Assembly (NCBI GenBank): GCA_020718185.1
Contig: DYSP01000005.1
Span: forward strand, 1-64,000
DNA length: 64,000 nucleotides
Reading direction: 5' to 3'
Source: Candidatus Odyssella sp.
GTDB taxonomy: Bacteria > Pseudomonadota > Alphaproteobacteria > Paracaedibacterales > Paracaedibacteraceae
Positions 62,021-64,000 of the stretch are shown here, piece by piece (the stretch's first letter is position 1; each line of letters begins with the position of its first letter). The notes under the pieces are model-generated. The model saw only the letters and a list, made by a program, of their open reading frames with translations, was not told the DNA's origin and searched no databases. Both the position numbers and the translations under genes were made by a program.

Positions 62021-63244
62021 CTACGCGGCTTTTTGTGATTGCTTAGCCAAGCACATTGACCACAACCCTGATAATGCCTCAACCAACACATCAATTTGCG
62101 CATGCGTATGAAGAGGTGTGACAGTAATACGCAAGCGCTCCTCACCCACGGGCACTGTTGGATAATTGATTGGTTGCACATAGATTTTGTGCTGGTGCAA
62201 TAAAATATCCGAAATTTCACGACAATGTTTTGCATGGCCAATCACAATAGGTACAATGTGACTATTGGTTTGTTGAAAAGGAAGATGTGTTTTAGCAAGC
62301 TGTTGCTTAAAGTAATGCACTCGATCCCAAAATTGTGCTCTAAGGTCATGTCCTACCGCAATCATTTCTAATGATTTGCGCGCCGCAATCGCTGTGGCAG
62401 GTGGGATTGAGGTTGTAAAAATAAACCCCGCAGCAGCACTGCGCACAAAATCAATTAAAGCTTTACTTCCAGCAATATATCCGCCAACCACCCCGAATCC
62501 TTTGGCAAAATTTCCTTGAATGATGTCTACACGATCGCGCAAGTTAAGTTGCGAGGTAATACCGGCGCCATCTTCACCATACATTCCCACCGCATGCACT
62601 TCATCAATATAAGTAAGTGCACCGTATTTTTGAGCTAAGTTGCAAATACCTTCGACGGGCGCTATATCACCTTCCATCGAATAGACTGAAGTAAAAACAA
62701 TTAATTTTGCTTGATCTATAGGTAAGGCAATTAATTTTGATTCTAAATCTTCTAAATCATTATGCTTAAAAATGATGCGAGACGCCCGACTGGAACGAAT
62801 ACCTTGAATAATAGATGCATGATTTTTCGCATCACTTAACATAACGCAATTAGGTAAATTACCAGCAATGGTTGAAACAGCAGCTTCGTTGGCAGTATAT
62901 CCGGACGAGAAAATTAATCCTTTTTCTTTATGATGAAAATCTGCGATCGCGTCTTCTAATAACACATGAGCATGAGCTGTGCCGGCAATATTTCGTGTAC
63001 CGCCTGAACCAACGCCGTATTTTTGAGCGCCCTCTACAAATGCTGAAATAACCTGTGGATGATGACTCATCCCTAAATAATCATTACTACACCACACCAC
63101 CACATCATCAACGCCCCCCGCATGATGCCAGCGCGCATAAGGCGCCTGACCAACAAGACGTTCCAAATTGGCAAAAATCCGATACCGCCCTTCTTTTTGA
63201 AGAGTTTGAGTGTAGCTTTCAAAAAACTGATCATATTCCATCAT
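62021..63244 (-). CDS. hemA: 5-aminolevulinate synthase
   Basis: The C4-pathway, PLP-dependent condensation of glycine and succinyl-CoA, the first haem step; in bacteria essentially restricted to alphaproteobacteria. The 407 residues show [42 protein letters not shown] and the PLP-lysine segment [17 protein letters not shown]. Full length. It is divergent from xseA. Confidence 0.96.
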   Translation of the reverse strand: MMEYDQFFESYTQTLQKEGRYRIFANLERLVGQAPYARWHHAGGVDDVVVWCSNDYLGMSHHPQVISAFVEGAQKYGVGSGGTRNIAGTAHAHVLLEDAIADFHHKEKGLIFSSGYTANEAAVSTIAGNLPNCVMLSDAKNHASIIQGIRSSRASRIIFKHNDLEDLESKLIALPIDQAKLIVFTSVYSMEGDIAPVEGICNLAQKYGALTYIDEVHAVGMYGEDGAGITSQLNLRDRVDIIQGNFAKGFGVVGGYIAGSKALIDFVRSAAAGFIFTTSIPPATAIAARKSLEMIAVGHDLRAQFWDRVHYFKQQLAKTHLPFQQTNSHIVPIVIGHAKHCREISDILLHQHKIYVQPINYPTVPVGEERLRITVTPLHTHAQIDVLVEALSGLWSMCLAKQSQKAA

Positions 63245-63326
63245 TAAAAAATGGTCACTTTGCTAAATTACCTTGTATGTAGTATAACAATATTAAGATA
63301 AAAAACCACTGACAAGGTGACGCGCT

Positions 63327-64000
63327 TTGAATTTAGAGCCATTTTTTACAAACGAGCCTGTTGTTCAACCTATTTTAACGGTATCTGAATTATCAACTGC
63401 GCTCAAAAAAAGTGTTGAATCTACTTATTCGGGCATTCGTATTCGTGGGGAAATTTCTGGATTAAAACGTCACACCTCTGGGCACCTATATTATACACTT
63501 AAAGATGACAATGCCGTTTTGGATGCCGTTTCTTGGCGTGGAACCTGTCAAAACAATCCTATTCGATTAGAAGATGGCCTAGAAATTATTGCCTACGGTC
63601 GGCTCACAACATATCCCCAGCGCTCAAAATATCAATTTATTGTTGAAGGATATGAAGCCACAGGACAAGGAGCATTGCTTAAGTTACTAGAAGATCGAAA
63701 ACAAAAACTTAGCGCTGAAGGATTATTTGACCCCACACGAAAAAAACTGATTCCGCCTTTCCCCCAAATTATTGGTGTTGTCACCTCACCAACCGGAGCC
63801 GTGATTCGCGATATTTTACATCGAATTCAAGATCGATTTCCTTGTCATGTCATTGTCTGGCCTGTATTAGTTCAAGGCGCTGACGCGGCTCAGCAAATTG
63901 CAACTGCCATTGATGGTTTTCAGACGCTTTTGCCACGACCAGACATTCTTATTGTCGCACGAGGCGGTGGTAGCTTAGAAGATTTATGGGCGTTTAATGA
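63327..64000 (+). CDS. xseA: Exodeoxyribonuclease VII large subunit, 5' part (runs off window)
   Basis: An open frame of 224 codons with no stop before the window end. It starts at TTG 63327 with AAGGTGA upstream; no ATG fits. It has the OB-fold region ([41 protein letters not shown]), then [40 protein letters not shown] and [15 protein letters not shown], which are XseA signatures. With XseB it digests single-stranded DNA ends. Confidence 0.95.
   Translation, partial: MNLEPFFTNEPVVQPILTVSELSTALKKSVESTYSGIRIRGEISGLKRHTSGHLYYTLKDDNAVLDAVSWRGTCQNNPIRLEDGLEIIAYGRLTTYPQRSKYQFIVEGYEATGQGALLKLLEDRKQKLSAEGLFDPTRKKLIPPFPQIIGVVTSPTGAVIRDILHRIQDRFPCHVIVWPVLVQGADAAQQIATAIDGFQTLLPRPDILIVARGGGSLEDLWAFN

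Overview
The window is an AT-rich stretch of a Gram-negative alphaproteobacterial chromosome. The evidence for this class is a 5-aminolevulinate synthase (hemA), LpxI in place of LpxH, a ParE-type topoisomerase IV subunit, and an alphaproteobacterial order of housekeeping genes. The low GC, the homopolymer-interrupted genes, the small non-coding mobile elements and the Sel1/coiled-coil secreted protein suggest a host-associated lineage. Holosporales or a relative is my best guess, from family knowledge and not from any search. There are no rRNAs, CRISPR arrays, prophages or intact transposases.

Layout. 1-8255: ppiD and tpiA diverge, followed by tRNA-Ser(UGA), a DMT exporter, and a propionyl-CoA carboxylase cluster (small secreted protein, pccB, 2TM protein, pccA). 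8238-8800: a nest of small mobile elements. 8817-12446 (minus): the canonical ffh-rpsP-rimM-trmD-rplS operon and tRNA-Arg(UCU). 12614-24287 (plus): an envelope superoperon, uppS-cdsA-dxr-rseP-bamA-(insertion)-skp-lpxD-fabZ-lpxA-lpxI-lpxB, covering undecaprenyl-PP, phospholipid, isoprenoid, outer-membrane protein and lipid A biogenesis. 24332-29614: trhO, a DsbD-like reductase, a ProQ-domain RNA chaperone and a Bcr/CflA-type efflux pump. 29738-34127: tRNA-Ser(GCU), a large coiled-coil/Sel1 gene split at a poly(A) run, folE, apaG, and a TPR_21 membrane gene also split at a poly(A) run. 34627-37287 (minus): a RodZ-like protein and the NfeD-slipin pair. 37394-49721 (plus): argS, a SPOR protein, nagZ, a site-2 protease, tatABC, serS, surE, a LysM/M23 lipoprotein, yajC, secD and secF. 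49791-55678 (minus): a three-gene phosphorelay (hybrid kinase, receiver, HPt-REC-GGDEF). 55794-61934: parE, a GAF-GGDEF cyclase, a YciA-like thioesterase, a TerC/Alx protein, an FNR and rpsT. 62021-64000: hemA, and xseA running off the end.

The most unusual content is non-coding. A 193-bp inverted-repeat element that makes 7-bp target duplications is present in two complete copies and one partial copy. One copy carries a nested 161-bp TA-duplicating MITE and has replaced the last codons and stop of pccA. A second 142-bp MITE sits between rplS and its terminator, and related end sequences occur at two more loci. Two genes are out of frame by exactly one A in A9/A10 runs. That fits assembly error, pseudogenisation, or rescue by transcriptional slippage. 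I did not find a clearly new multi-gene system. The element family and the c-di-GMP phosphorelay are the best leads.
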